From: Steroidobacter agaridevorans
GTDB lineage: Bacteria; Pseudomonadota; Gammaproteobacteria; Steroidobacterales; Steroidobacteraceae
Assembly: GCF_009932555.1 (NCBI RefSeq)
Contig: NZ_BLJO01000009.1
Location: forward strand, 24,270 to 88,269
Direction: 5' to 3'
DNA length: 64,000 bases
Shown here: piece after piece, positions 35,980-43,591 of the stretch
Layout: each line of letters opens with the position of its first letter
Numbering within the stretch: the stretch's first letter is position 1
Notes under the pieces: generated by a model
Database searches by the model: none
What the model saw: only the letters and a program-made list of their open reading frames with translations
Told to the model about the DNA's origin: nothing
Program-made: the position numbers and the translations under genes

Positions 35980-36264
35980 ATGCTGATCGAGCGCGCAGAC
36001 ATCCAGGTTCGCGAAGGCGCAGAGCAGGATTTCGCCACTGCCATGACAAGCAAGGGCGTGCCGCTGCTGCTCAGTGCACCGGGCGTGCGATCGGTCCAGT
36101 TCGGGCGCGGTGTAGAGAATCCGCAGAAGTTCATGCTGCTGGTCGCGTGGGACACGATGGATTCGCACATCGCGTTCACCAAGAGCCCGGCCATGCTGGA
36201 GTTCCGGTCGCTGCTCAAGCCGTTCTCGACCGGCGGCGCGATGGAGCACTTCAACCTGTATTGA
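35980..36264 (+). CDS. ABM-like (antibiotic biosynthesis monooxygenase fold) small protein
   Basis: 94 aa, one ferredoxin-like ABM domain. MLIERADIQVREGAEQDFATAM, then a GVRSVQFGRGVENP stretch and MLLVAWDTMDSHIAFTKS, is the usual strand-helix-strand order with the W-x3-DSH turn. Members act as dimers: cofactor-free monooxygenases, heme-degrading enzymes or proteins of unknown role. ATG at 35980 with ACGAGGA upstream. Last gene of the Rieske operon; its end overlaps the opposing SnoaL-like gene by 14 nt. Confidence 0.8.
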   Translation: MLIERADIQVREGAEQDFATAMTSKGVPLLLSAPGVRSVQFGRGVENPQKFMLLVAWDTMDSHIAFTKSPAMLEFRSLLKPFSTGGAMEHFNLY

Positions 36265-36781
36265 GCTGCTTAAAGAACGTCTCGCTGAAATCGCCGCGTG
36301 CCGCGCCGACGGAGTGCTTCGTTTTGAACGGAGTCCCCATCAAGCCCTTGCTCCAGTCGGCCGACTGCCCGTAGTCGCTGACCCAGTCGTAGATCATCGT
36401 GCGCTGAACGATCCGCCACTCCGCGCCGCGTTGCTCCAGTCGATCCAGATAGCGTCCGCCGATGACGACGTCGCGATGCTGCTCGCCCATGTCGATGCGG
36501 TGATACGACGTGACGTGTGTTTCCACCGCGGCCGAGTCGGCGTGCAGCTCGATCAAACTCTGGCCCAGCGTGTGAAGCGTCAACGGAACAGCCGGCGAAC
36601 CCGGCACAACCCACGCCTGATACTCCGCAAGCGAACCAGTGAAGATGCCGAAGTCGAGCTTCGCCTCCTGCCAATAACAACACTTGATCAACTCCGCGTC
36701 TCGGCGGTCTTCGCCGCGCGCCAGTCGAGCGATGCAATCCCGAATCTGCTCGCGATCCAACAATGTTTGGATGTCGTCCAT
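36251..36781 (-). CDS. SnoaL-like/NTF2-fold protein
   Basis: 176 aa. DREQIRDCIARLARGEDRRDAELIKCCY and VVIGGRYLDRLEQRGAEWRIVQRTMIYDW match the SnoaL_4 layout seen also at 35334-35876; the two are probably distant paralogues facing each other. ATG at 36781 overlaps the enoyl-CoA hydratase stop (TGATG); an in-frame start 15 nt upstream is less likely. Possible dehydratase or isomerase. Last gene of the minus-strand operon. Confidence 0.82.
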   Translation of the reverse strand: MDDIQTLLDREQIRDCIARLARGEDRRDAELIKCCYWQEAKLDFGIFTGSLAEYQAWVVPGSPAVPLTLHTLGQSLIELHADSAAVETHVTSYHRIDMGEQHRDVVIGGRYLDRLEQRGAEWRIVQRTMIYDWVSDYGQSADWSKGLMGTPFKTKHSVGAARGDFSETFFKQLNTG

Positions 36782-37548
36782 CAGCGTCCCTTCCATTGCG
36801 GCCGACGCTTCTCCGCGAAAGCCCTCGGCCCTTCTTGCGCATCGCTGCTGTTGTAGCAGTACTCAGACGCATGCCTGGCAGCGCGCAGAGCGGCGGAGCG
36901 GCCCATTTCTGTAGCGAGCATGACGGTCTCACGCCCCGCCTTAACGGACAGCGGCGCGCCGTCGAGGATTTCGGCGGCAAAGGCCAGCGCGGTTTCAATC
37001 AGCGCTTCGGGCTCGGCCAGGCGATTCACCAGCCCGATCTCATAGGCGCGTTGCGCCGTGATCGGCTTACCGGTGAGGATGATCTCCATCATGATCCGCT
37101 GCGGAATCATATGAATGAGCGGCGCAGCCCAAGGCGAGCTGCGGCCTACTTTCACCTCGGTGATGCCGAACTGAGCGCGCGTGCTCGCGACGCAGAGATC
37201 GCATGCCTGCGCGATCATCCAACCGCCGGCGAAGGCGACGCCATTCACCGCGGCGATGGTTGGTTTGCTCAACTCGATGTTGTCGCCGGGCACTGGAAAC
37301 ATGTCGCGCGGAGGCACCGCCAGCTGGCGTTCCACCATCTCCTTCAGATCGCCGCCAGCGCAGAACGCCTTCTCGCCGGCGCCGGTGAGAATCGCGACCC
37401 TCAGGTTTGGATCTTGCTCAAACCGATCCCACGCAGCGAACAGTCCGTCGCGAATCTCCTTGCTGAGCGCGTTGCGCGTCTCGGGACGGTTCAGCGTGAT
37501 GATGGCAATGCCATCGTCACGGGCGTCGAACAGCACAGCCTCGCTCAT
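36781..37548 (-). CDS. Enoyl-CoA hydratase/isomerase family protein
   Basis: 255 aa crotonase. TLNRPETRNALS, KAFCAGGDLKEM and VNGVAFAGGWMIAQACD are the N-terminal signature and the two oxyanion-hole segments. The second catalytic-Glu region reads ITEVKVGRSSPWAAP, with Glu kept but an unusual following loop. Hydratase or isomerase in a beta-oxidation-like route. Its ATG overlaps the upstream stop by one base (TAATG), so translation is coupled to the CoA-transferase homologue. Confidence 0.9.
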   Translation of the reverse strand: MSEAVLFDARDDGIAIITLNRPETRNALSKEIRDGLFAAWDRFEQDPNLRVAILTGAGEKAFCAGGDLKEMVERQLAVPPRDMFPVPGDNIELSKPTIAAVNGVAFAGGWMIAQACDLCVASTRAQFGITEVKVGRSSPWAAPLIHMIPQRIMMEIILTGKPITAQRAYEIGLVNRLAEPEALIETALAFAAEILDGAPLSVKAGRETVMLATEMGRSAALRAARHASEYCYNSSDAQEGPRAFAEKRRPQWKGR

Positions 37549-38822
37549 TAGAACCCTCGCTGCCGGATCGAATGCGCAGCCCGGTCCAGTTCTTCACGAA
37601 AATCGGGATGCGCAATGTTGATGAGGCGGCGCGTGCGCTCGGCCAAAGTCTGCCCCTTGAGCTCCGCCGCGCCGAACTCGGTGACGATTACATCAACATC
37701 GCTGCGCGCCGTCGTGACGGGACCCGACAGCGCTGCGGTGATCCGACTGATCTTGCCGCCCTTCGCAGTTGCAGGCAAAGCAATGAACGCGTGGCCGCCG
37801 GGCGATCGAGAGCCCGCTCGAACGTAGTCGACCTGTCCGCCCGTGCCACCCAGATACTGGCCGCCGCTCTGCTCGGCATTCACCTGGCCGGTCAGATCGA
37901 CCTCGACGGCTGAATTGATGGTCACGAGTTTCGTCAGCCGCGCCAGAACCGACGCGTCATGCGTGTAAGCCGTACTGCGCATGCCGATCTTCGGATTGCG
38001 ATTCACGAACTCATACAGACGCCGAGTGCCGATGAGCGCGCCGGTGATCGCAACGCCGGTGTCGATTGCCTTCGTCGCATTCGTAATGACGCCCGCCTCC
38101 ATCAGATCGACCAGGCCATCGCCGATCATTCCCGAGTGCACGCCGAGATCGCGACGATCCAGCAGCAAGCGCAAGATCGCATCCGGGACCGCGCCGACCC
38201 CGACTTGAATCACCGAACCGCTCTCGATGTAGCCCGCAACGATCTTGGCGATGGCCATGTCGGTCTCGCCGATCTGTGCCGGCTGCACCTCGACGGGCAT
38301 GCGATTCACATGCACGGCACAGTCGATTCGCGACGCCGGCAAGACAACGTCGCTATAGGTGAACGGCACACGCTCGTTCACTTCAGCGATCACGACTCGC
38401 GCCTTCTTCACGGCCGACGCCACGAAATCGCTGATCAACCCGAAGCTGTGATTGCCGCTCGCATCGGGCGGACTGACTTGCACGAACGCCACATCGCAAC
38501 CGATGATTCCCTGCTCGATCATCGGCGCGACCTGACTGACATGACACGGCACGATGCCCAGCCGGCCTTTGGCAGCAACCACGCGTAACGCGCCGATTGC
38601 GCCCATGCTGGACAGATCGAAACGTTCGGCCGCTTCCGCAGTGAGAATGCCGGAGAAGCTCGTCGCCGCGAAGGCCGAGACGCGGCCGATGTGTTCGGCC
38701 TGCGCAATAAGCGCTTCCACCAGCGTGGTGGGTTCGCCGCATGCCTGGCCCCAAACAATGCGGTCGCCGGCACGAACGTACTTGGCGAGATTCAATTCAG
38801 CCGCGTCGATAGCAACGCTCAT
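37548..38822 (-). CDS. Acetyl-CoA hydrolase/transferase homologue without catalytic Glu
   Basis: 424 aa, both halves of the acetyl-CoA hydrolase/4-hydroxybutyrate CoA-transferase family (SFSGILTAEAAERFDL and FVQVSPPDASGNHSFG in the first; SVIQVGVGAVPDAILRLL and GKISRITAALSGPVTTAR in the second). In characterised members the glutamate that forms the acyl-enzyme anhydride sits in an H[ST]E motif; here it is His229-Ser230-Gly231 (LGVHSGMIGDG). The enzyme may therefore be a CoA-dependent hydrolase or lyase rather than a transferase, as for IpdAB (inference). I chose the ATG at 38822; longer extensions have no family similarity. Confidence 0.87.
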   Translation of the reverse strand: MSVAIDAAELNLAKYVRAGDRIVWGQACGEPTTLVEALIAQAEHIGRVSAFAATSFSGILTAEAAERFDLSSMGAIGALRVVAAKGRLGIVPCHVSQVAPMIEQGIIGCDVAFVQVSPPDASGNHSFGLISDFVASAVKKARVVIAEVNERVPFTYSDVVLPASRIDCAVHVNRMPVEVQPAQIGETDMAIAKIVAGYIESGSVIQVGVGAVPDAILRLLLDRRDLGVHSGMIGDGLVDLMEAGVITNATKAIDTGVAITGALIGTRRLYEFVNRNPKIGMRSTAYTHDASVLARLTKLVTINSAVEVDLTGQVNAEQSGGQYLGGTGGQVDYVRAGSRSPGGHAFIALPATAKGGKISRITAALSGPVTTARSDVDVIVTEFGAAELKGQTLAERTRRLINIAHPDFREELDRAAHSIRQRGF

Positions 38823-38874
38823 CAGCGTTGGCTCCAAACAGCGCGGCGCCTCGCACTGACGTCGATAGAGACAC

Positions 38875-39747
38875 TCATGAGCGACCCACCGAGGCCAGCA
38901 GTTGCTTGGCTCGAGCAAGATGCGGCCGATCCAGCATCGCCCCTTTGTGGCCTATCGTGCCGACACCCGGATTCGCGGCAAACAGATCGACGATTTCTTG
39001 CGCGGCCGCCACCTCCTCAGCGCTGGGCGAGAACGCTTCATTGATCACATCGACCTGAGCCGGATGAATCGCCAGCATCCCGCGCCAGCCCGCGCGCCTC
39101 ATCGCCGCCGCGCGTTTGCGAAGGCCGGGTTCATCCTTGAAATCACCATGAATGGTTTCAATCGCCGCCACGCCGGCCGCTGCCGCGCCGACCAAACAAA
39201 GGCTGCGCGCCAGCTCATAGGTGAAGTCATAACCGCCGTAATCGCCGCGATTATCACTTGCGCCCAATGCAGTCGCGAGATCTTCAGCGCCCCACGACAT
39301 CGCAACGATTCGCGGCACGCCCGCATAACTTCCTATTGCCAGCATGCTCTCCGGCATCTCGGTCGCCAGCAGCATCACTTGGGTCGAGCCGATCTCCGTA
39401 CCCGCGGCCGCCTCAAACGCCGTCAAGTAGTGATCGAGCAGTTCCGCGTCGGCACGGCCGCGCGGCTTGGGAAACATGATGCCGACCGGCGCGGCGGGCA
39501 TCACCGCTGCAAGATCTGCCAGCGCATGCGGGCCTTGAATGGGATTGATGCGAACCCACAGCTTCGAGCGATGCTGCGCATTCGCTTTGAGAAACGAAGC
39601 GACCCGCGTGCGCGCCTTGGGTTTCTCCGGCTCGGACACCGCATCCTCGAGATCGAAGATCACGATATCGGCGTTGCTCGCCGTCGCCTTTTCCATCTTG
39701 CGTTCGCTATCGCCCGGGGCGAACAGCCAGGAGCGCATCTTGATCAT
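38875..39747 (-). CDS. HpcH/HpaI aldolase family, CitE-like CoA lyase
   Basis: 290 aa, close to CitE and malyl-CoA lyase length. RSWLFAPGDSERKMEKA is the N-terminal substrate segment, IVIFDLEDAV the strand with the metal-ligand Asp-Glu region, LWVRINP the CoA-side Arg, and SWGAEDLATALG carries the second acidic metal ligand; GMLAIHPAQV is the typical end. It cleaves or forms C-C bonds in CoA thioesters of the malyl/citramalyl type with Mg2+. It lies 52 bp before the CoA-transferase homologue. Exact substrate not assigned. Confidence 0.9.
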   Translation of the reverse strand: MIKMRSWLFAPGDSERKMEKATASNADIVIFDLEDAVSEPEKPKARTRVASFLKANAQHRSKLWVRINPIQGPHALADLAAVMPAAPVGIMFPKPRGRADAELLDHYLTAFEAAAGTEIGSTQVMLLATEMPESMLAIGSYAGVPRIVAMSWGAEDLATALGASDNRGDYGGYDFTYELARSLCLVGAAAAGVAAIETIHGDFKDEPGLRKRAAAMRRAGWRGMLAIHPAQVDVINEAFSPSAEEVAAAQEIVDLFAANPGVGTIGHKGAMLDRPHLARAKQLLASVGRS

Positions 39748-39765
39748 TGCTCACCTCAGTAGTTA

Positions 39766-39900
39766 GTGCCACCCCAGGCACAAGGATGTGCCCGCCGCCG
39801 CAGGCGGCGAGCGCAGGGGCCATATTCAATAAACAGTGGGTCGCGCCTTTTCCCCTCTGCGCCACAGCGCGAGTGGCAGGATGCCCGAGTCGCTGTTTTC
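39766..39900 (+). repeat. Dispersed hairpin-rich intergenic repeat, copy 2
   Basis: Second copy of the element at 3816-3937, same orientation. The outer parts are nearly identical; the middle differs by about 20 bp (CATATTCAATAAACAGTGGG region), which disrupts the GGGGAAAAG/CTTTTCCCC hairpin. It lies between two minus-strand genes and touches the stop codon of the acyl-CoA dehydrogenase at 39899. Confidence 0.75.
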
Positions 39901-41065
39901 AATAAGACTTCGGCAGTTCCAGGACCTTCTCCGCCAGGAAGTTCAGGATCATGTGCGGACTGACCGGCGCGGTCCTCGGAATCAGACTTTCGCGCAAATA
40001 ACGCTCGACGTGATACTCCTGCGCGTAACCCATGCCGCCCAGCGTCAGCATCGCGGTGTGGCATGCTTCGAACCCGAACTCGCCGGCCAGATATTTGCCG
40101 GCGTTCGCCTCGACACCGCAGTCCTGGCCTTTGTCGAACAAGGTCGCGGCCTGCATCACCATCAGGTTCGCCGCCTCGAGCTGCGCCCAGCATTTTGCCA
40201 GCGGATGCGCGATACCTTGATTCATTCCGATGGGCCGATTGAAAACAATTCGCTCGCGCGCGTACTTCGCCGCTCTTCTGATGGCGGCGCGGCCGATGCC
40301 GATCGCCTCGGCCGCGACCAGTATGCGCTCGGGATTCAGGCCATGCAGGATGAGCTTGAAGCCCTCCCCCTCCGGCCCGATGCGATCCGCTGCCGGGATC
40401 CACAGATCCTGGATGAACAGCATGTTCGAGTCGACCGCGTGCCGGCCCATCTTGTGGATCAGCCGCACTTCGATCTTGCTGCGATCCAGGTCGGTGTAGA
40501 ACAGGGAGAGCCCGTCGGTCTTGCGCTTCACCTGGTCGAGCGGCGTGGTGCGAGCGAGCAGCAGCATCTTGTTTGCTACTTGCGCGGTGGAGATCCAGAT
40601 CTTCTCGCCGTTGACTGAATAGCCGCCCTCGCGCCGTTCGGCGCGTGTTTTCAGTTCGGTGGTGTTGAGGCCGACATTGGGCTCGGTGACTGCGAAACAG
40701 ACTTTATCTTCACCGCGCACGACCGGCGGCAGCATGCGCTGTTTCTGTTCTTGAGTGCCGACCAGCACAACCGGCTGCAACCCGAACACCGGCAGATGAA
40801 TGCTCGACGCGCCGCCCATGCCAGCGCCGGATTCAGCGATGGCTTGCATCATCACCGCCGCCTCGGTGATGCCGAGCCCCGCGCCGCCGAACTCGGTCGG
40901 CATCGCGATCCCCAACCAGCCGGCCTCGACCATCGATTGGAAGAACTCGTGCGGAAAGACGCCGTCGCGGTCGCGCTCCAGCCAGAACTCGTCGGGAAAG
41001 CGAGAGCAGTGCTTGAGGATGGCGTCCCGGATGTTCTGCTGGTCTGCGCTGAGTGAAAAATCCAT
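39899..41065 (-). CDS. Acyl-CoA dehydrogenase
   Basis: 388 aa. CFAVTEPNVGLNTTELKTRA is the FAD/substrate motif, YSVNGEKIWISTAQVANKM the flavin strand, RERIVFNRPIGMNQGIAHPLA the dimer/FAD segment, and LGGMGYAQEYHVERYLRES the second signature. The C terminus RTAPVSPHMILNFLAEKVL lacks the short-chain GGTxExxR motif, so the base is probably supplied elsewhere in the fold, as in long-chain or isovaleryl-type enzymes. I chose the ATG at 41065 because the first helix begins there. First gene of the minus operon down to 36251; divergent from a CoA-transferase. Confidence 0.92.
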   Translation of the reverse strand: MDFSLSADQQNIRDAILKHCSRFPDEFWLERDRDGVFPHEFFQSMVEAGWLGIAMPTEFGGAGLGITEAAVMMQAIAESGAGMGGASSIHLPVFGLQPVVLVGTQEQKQRMLPPVVRGEDKVCFAVTEPNVGLNTTELKTRAERREGGYSVNGEKIWISTAQVANKMLLLARTTPLDQVKRKTDGLSLFYTDLDRSKIEVRLIHKMGRHAVDSNMLFIQDLWIPAADRIGPEGEGFKLILHGLNPERILVAAEAIGIGRAAIRRAAKYARERIVFNRPIGMNQGIAHPLAKCWAQLEAANLMVMQAATLFDKGQDCGVEANAGKYLAGEFGFEACHTAMLTLGGMGYAQEYHVERYLRESLIPRTAPVSPHMILNFLAEKVLELPKSY

Positions 41066-41210
41066 GGTTGGCCAATGAGTTGGACGTGATTGATCTGACC
41101 CGGGCCGGGGCCCGATGCAAAACTGATGTGCCGATATTAGCTCAACGGTCTGGAATGTGTACGCCCTCCGTGCAAGACTCCGGCTCAGCAAACTCGAGGG
41201 AGTGCGATCG

Positions 41211-42359
41211 ATGGCCGATAGAGCGGGCCCGCTGGCGGGTTTGCTGGTGGTGGATCTGACCGCGATGGTCATGGGTCCGTATTGCACTCAGATCATGGCC
41301 GACATGGGCGCCGACGTGATCAAAGTCGAGCCGCCCGCCGGCGACGGCTGCAGATACATCTCACCCGGGCCGGTCCCTGGCCTGAGCGGCGTGTTCACGA
41401 ACGTGAATCGCGGCAAACGCGGCATCGTCCTGGATCTGCGTATCGATGAAGATGCACACGCACTGCGCGCGCTCATCAAAGCCGCGGATGTTTTCATCCA
41501 CTCGATGCGCTCGAAGGCGATCGGCAAACTAGGCTTCGCTTACGCGGACGTCGCCAAGATCAATCCTTCGATCGTCTACACCAACTGTTATGGCTACGGC
41601 CGAGGCGGCCCCGACAAAGATCTGACCGCGTACGACGACACGATTCAGGCCGAGTGCGGTTTGCCGGCAGTTCAACAAATGCTCACGGGCGAGGCGAACT
41701 ATGTCGGCACCATCATGGCCGACAAGGTCGCGGGCCTCACCGCGCTGTACGCGACGATGATGGCGCTGTTCCATCGCCAGCGAACCGGCGAGGGCCAGGA
41801 AGTCGAAGTCAGCATGTTCGAGACCATGGCGTCGTTCATGCTGGTCGAACACGCGAACGGCGCGATGTTCGAGCCCCCGCTCAGCCCCGCGATCTATCAC
41901 AGAGCCGTCGCGCCGAATCGCCGTCCCTATCGCACCAAAGACGGGCAAATTTCCGCGCTGATCTACAACGACAAGCAGTGGTCCGCATTCGTCGAAGCCG
42001 TGCGTCCGCCTTGGGCTACCGATGCCCTGGCTACGCTCGAACAGCGCGCGCGTCAGATCAATAGCGTGTACGAGCTGCTGGCCGGCACGATGAAAGAACG
42101 CACGACCGAGGAGTGGCTGACGTTGTTTCGCAAGCTCGATATTCCGGCGGCGCCGCTGCGCACGCCGGCCGAGCTGTTCAGCAATCCACATTTGAACTCG
42201 GTGGGCTTTTTCCAGACGGTCGATACACCGCACGGGCCGGTGCGCTTTCCGGGTGTGCCGACGTGGTTTTCGCGAACGCCAGGCCGTGTCGCCGGCGGCG
42301 CGCCGGAACTGGGCGCCGATACGACACGCGTGCTGCAGGAAATGGGGATGAGCCGGTGA
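41211..42359 (+). CDS. CaiB/BaiF family III CoA-transferase
   Basis: 382 aa. GLLVVDLTAMVMGPYCTQIMADMGADVIKVE is spread over residues 10-40 as the usual first Rossmann segment. VNRGKRGIVLDL, then YGYGRGGPDKDLTAYDD with the catalytic Asp142, and TGEGQEVEVSMFETM are diagnostic. It moves CoA between carboxylic acids through an aspartyl anhydride. ATG at 41211 follows GAGGGAG. It overlaps the AraC regulator by GTGA and is divergent from the acyl-CoA dehydrogenase at 41065, so it may activate that route. Confidence 0.92.
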   Translation: MADRAGPLAGLLVVDLTAMVMGPYCTQIMADMGADVIKVEPPAGDGCRYISPGPVPGLSGVFTNVNRGKRGIVLDLRIDEDAHALRALIKAADVFIHSMRSKAIGKLGFAYADVAKINPSIVYTNCYGYGRGGPDKDLTAYDDTIQAECGLPAVQQMLTGEANYVGTIMADKVAGLTALYATMMALFHRQRTGEGQEVEVSMFETMASFMLVEHANGAMFEPPLSPAIYHRAVAPNRRPYRTKDGQISALIYNDKQWSAFVEAVRPPWATDALATLEQRARQINSVYELLAGTMKERTTEEWLTLFRKLDIPAAPLRTPAELFSNPHLNSVGFFQTVDTPHGPVRFPGVPTWFSRTPGRVAGGAPELGADTTRVLQEMGMSR

Positions 42360-43468
42360 GCACCGAATCAGGCGCCGCAACCGTGCGGGTCGACGGGTTG
42401 CGAAAGTTTCCCGAGCTGGTCACGCGGCTCGGCGGCAATCCACGCACGCTGCTGACGAAGTCACAGATCGATCCGACGGTTCTGCACAACCGTCACGCCG
42501 TCATTCCCTATCGCTCGCTGGTGATGCTGCTGGAACGCTCGGCGCACGAGCTGAACTGTCCGGACTTCGGCATGCGCCTCGCGATGGCGCAAGGCGGACT
42601 CAAGGTGCTCGGACCGCTGGAGTTCGCGATGCGTAACTCGGGCACGATTCGCGAAGCGTTCCAGTACTGCGCATCGCATCCGCAGGTGTACAGCACGGCA
42701 TCGCAGATGCGTTTTGAAACCGAAAGGTCGTGCGACCCAAGCAGCGCGACCGGGGGAATCCCGCGGGAAACGGCAAGAGCGCCCGAGAGCGTCTTCCTGA
42801 GATTCGAGATCCTGCTTCATCGCTTGCCGCCGCACGCACAGGCGATTGAACGCGCGCTGTTACTGACGCAACTGGTCACGCTCGACATCAGCCGCGACCG
42901 GATTCGTGCTCGCGAGATCTGGCTCACGCACGACCCGTTGGTGCCGGAAGATCGGTATCGCGAGCACTTCGGCGTGAATGTTCGTTTCCGCCAGCCCGTC
43001 AACGGCCTGTTCTTCGCCAACAGCGATCTGGACATGCCGATCCCGAACATCGACGCGCAACTGTACGAGCTGACGACGGACTTCATCGAGAACCGCTTTC
43101 CCTCGGCGAGCGCCCCGTTGAGCACTCGCGTGCGGACCATCATCGAACGGCTGCTCATCCAGGGCGACTGCAACTATGGCAGCGTGTCCGCGACACTCGG
43201 CATGCATCCCCGCACGCTGCAACGACGGCTGCGCGCCGAGAACGAATCGTTCGAATCGATCAAGGACAGCGTGCGCCGCGAAGTCGCTCTTCGATACCTG
43301 AAACAATCGTCCCTGCCCCTGATCCGCGTTGCAAAGCTGCTGGGGTACTCGGAAACCTCGGCGCTGTCGCGCAGCTGTTATCGCTGGTTCTCAGCCTCGC
43401 CTCGACAATTGCGCAGTGGCGTGGACATGATGAACGGCGACGACTTGCGCACCAAACAAAGCGCATAG
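42356..43468 (+). CDS. AraC-family regulator (OruR/Arabinose_bd type), paralogue A
   Basis: 370 aa. An N-terminal sensor domain (PYRSLVMLLERSAHELNCPDFGMRLA; GPLEFAMRNSGTIREAF) of the Arabinose_bd-type group found in OruR/ArgR-like regulators is followed by two C-terminal helix-turn-helix units (GSVSATLGMHPRTLQRRLR; RVAKLLGYSETSALSRS). GTG start at 42356 overlaps the CoA-transferase stop. Its DNA-binding half is very like that of the regulator at 46613. Candidate controller of the 22-bp-spaced promoters at 27446, 32988 and 43471 (inference). Confidence 0.92.
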   Translation: MSTESGAATVRVDGLRKFPELVTRLGGNPRTLLTKSQIDPTVLHNRHAVIPYRSLVMLLERSAHELNCPDFGMRLAMAQGGLKVLGPLEFAMRNSGTIREAFQYCASHPQVYSTASQMRFETERSCDPSSATGGIPRETARAPESVFLRFEILLHRLPPHAQAIERALLLTQLVTLDISRDRIRAREIWLTHDPLVPEDRYREHFGVNVRFRQPVNGLFFANSDLDMPIPNIDAQLYELTTDFIENRFPSASAPLSTRVRTIIERLLIQGDCNYGSVSATLGMHPRTLQRRLRAENESFESIKDSVRREVALRYLKQSSLPLIRVAKLLGYSETSALSRSCYRWFSASPRQLRSGVDMMNGDDLRTKQSA

Positions 43469-43470
43469 GC

Positions 43471-43533
43471 TGTCGTCCAGCCCCTGGAGTTTTGTCGGCA
43501 GCCATCAAGACCCTGCGCAGCGCCTCACTTAGC
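43471..43533 (+). promoter_or_regulatory. Putative AraC-type promoter of the TonB receptor
   Basis: TGTCGTCCAGCC at 43471 and TGTCGGCAGCC at 43493 are direct half-sites 22 bp apart. TCAAGA at 43505-43510 and CTTAGC at 43528-43533 are spaced 17 bp, like -35 and -10. It lies 59 bp before the receptor start and right after the AraC gene at 42356. Confidence 0.62.
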
Positions 43534-43591
43534 GTTGCCGGAGCGTGCGGTCGTTTGTTTGCGATCGCCGTTTCTTCCGGGGGATGGGATC

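Noticed and set aside
36270..36998. A 242-codon minus frame overlapping the SnoaL-like and enoyl-CoA hydratase genes
   Set aside because: It is out of frame with both recognised proteins and has no family features.
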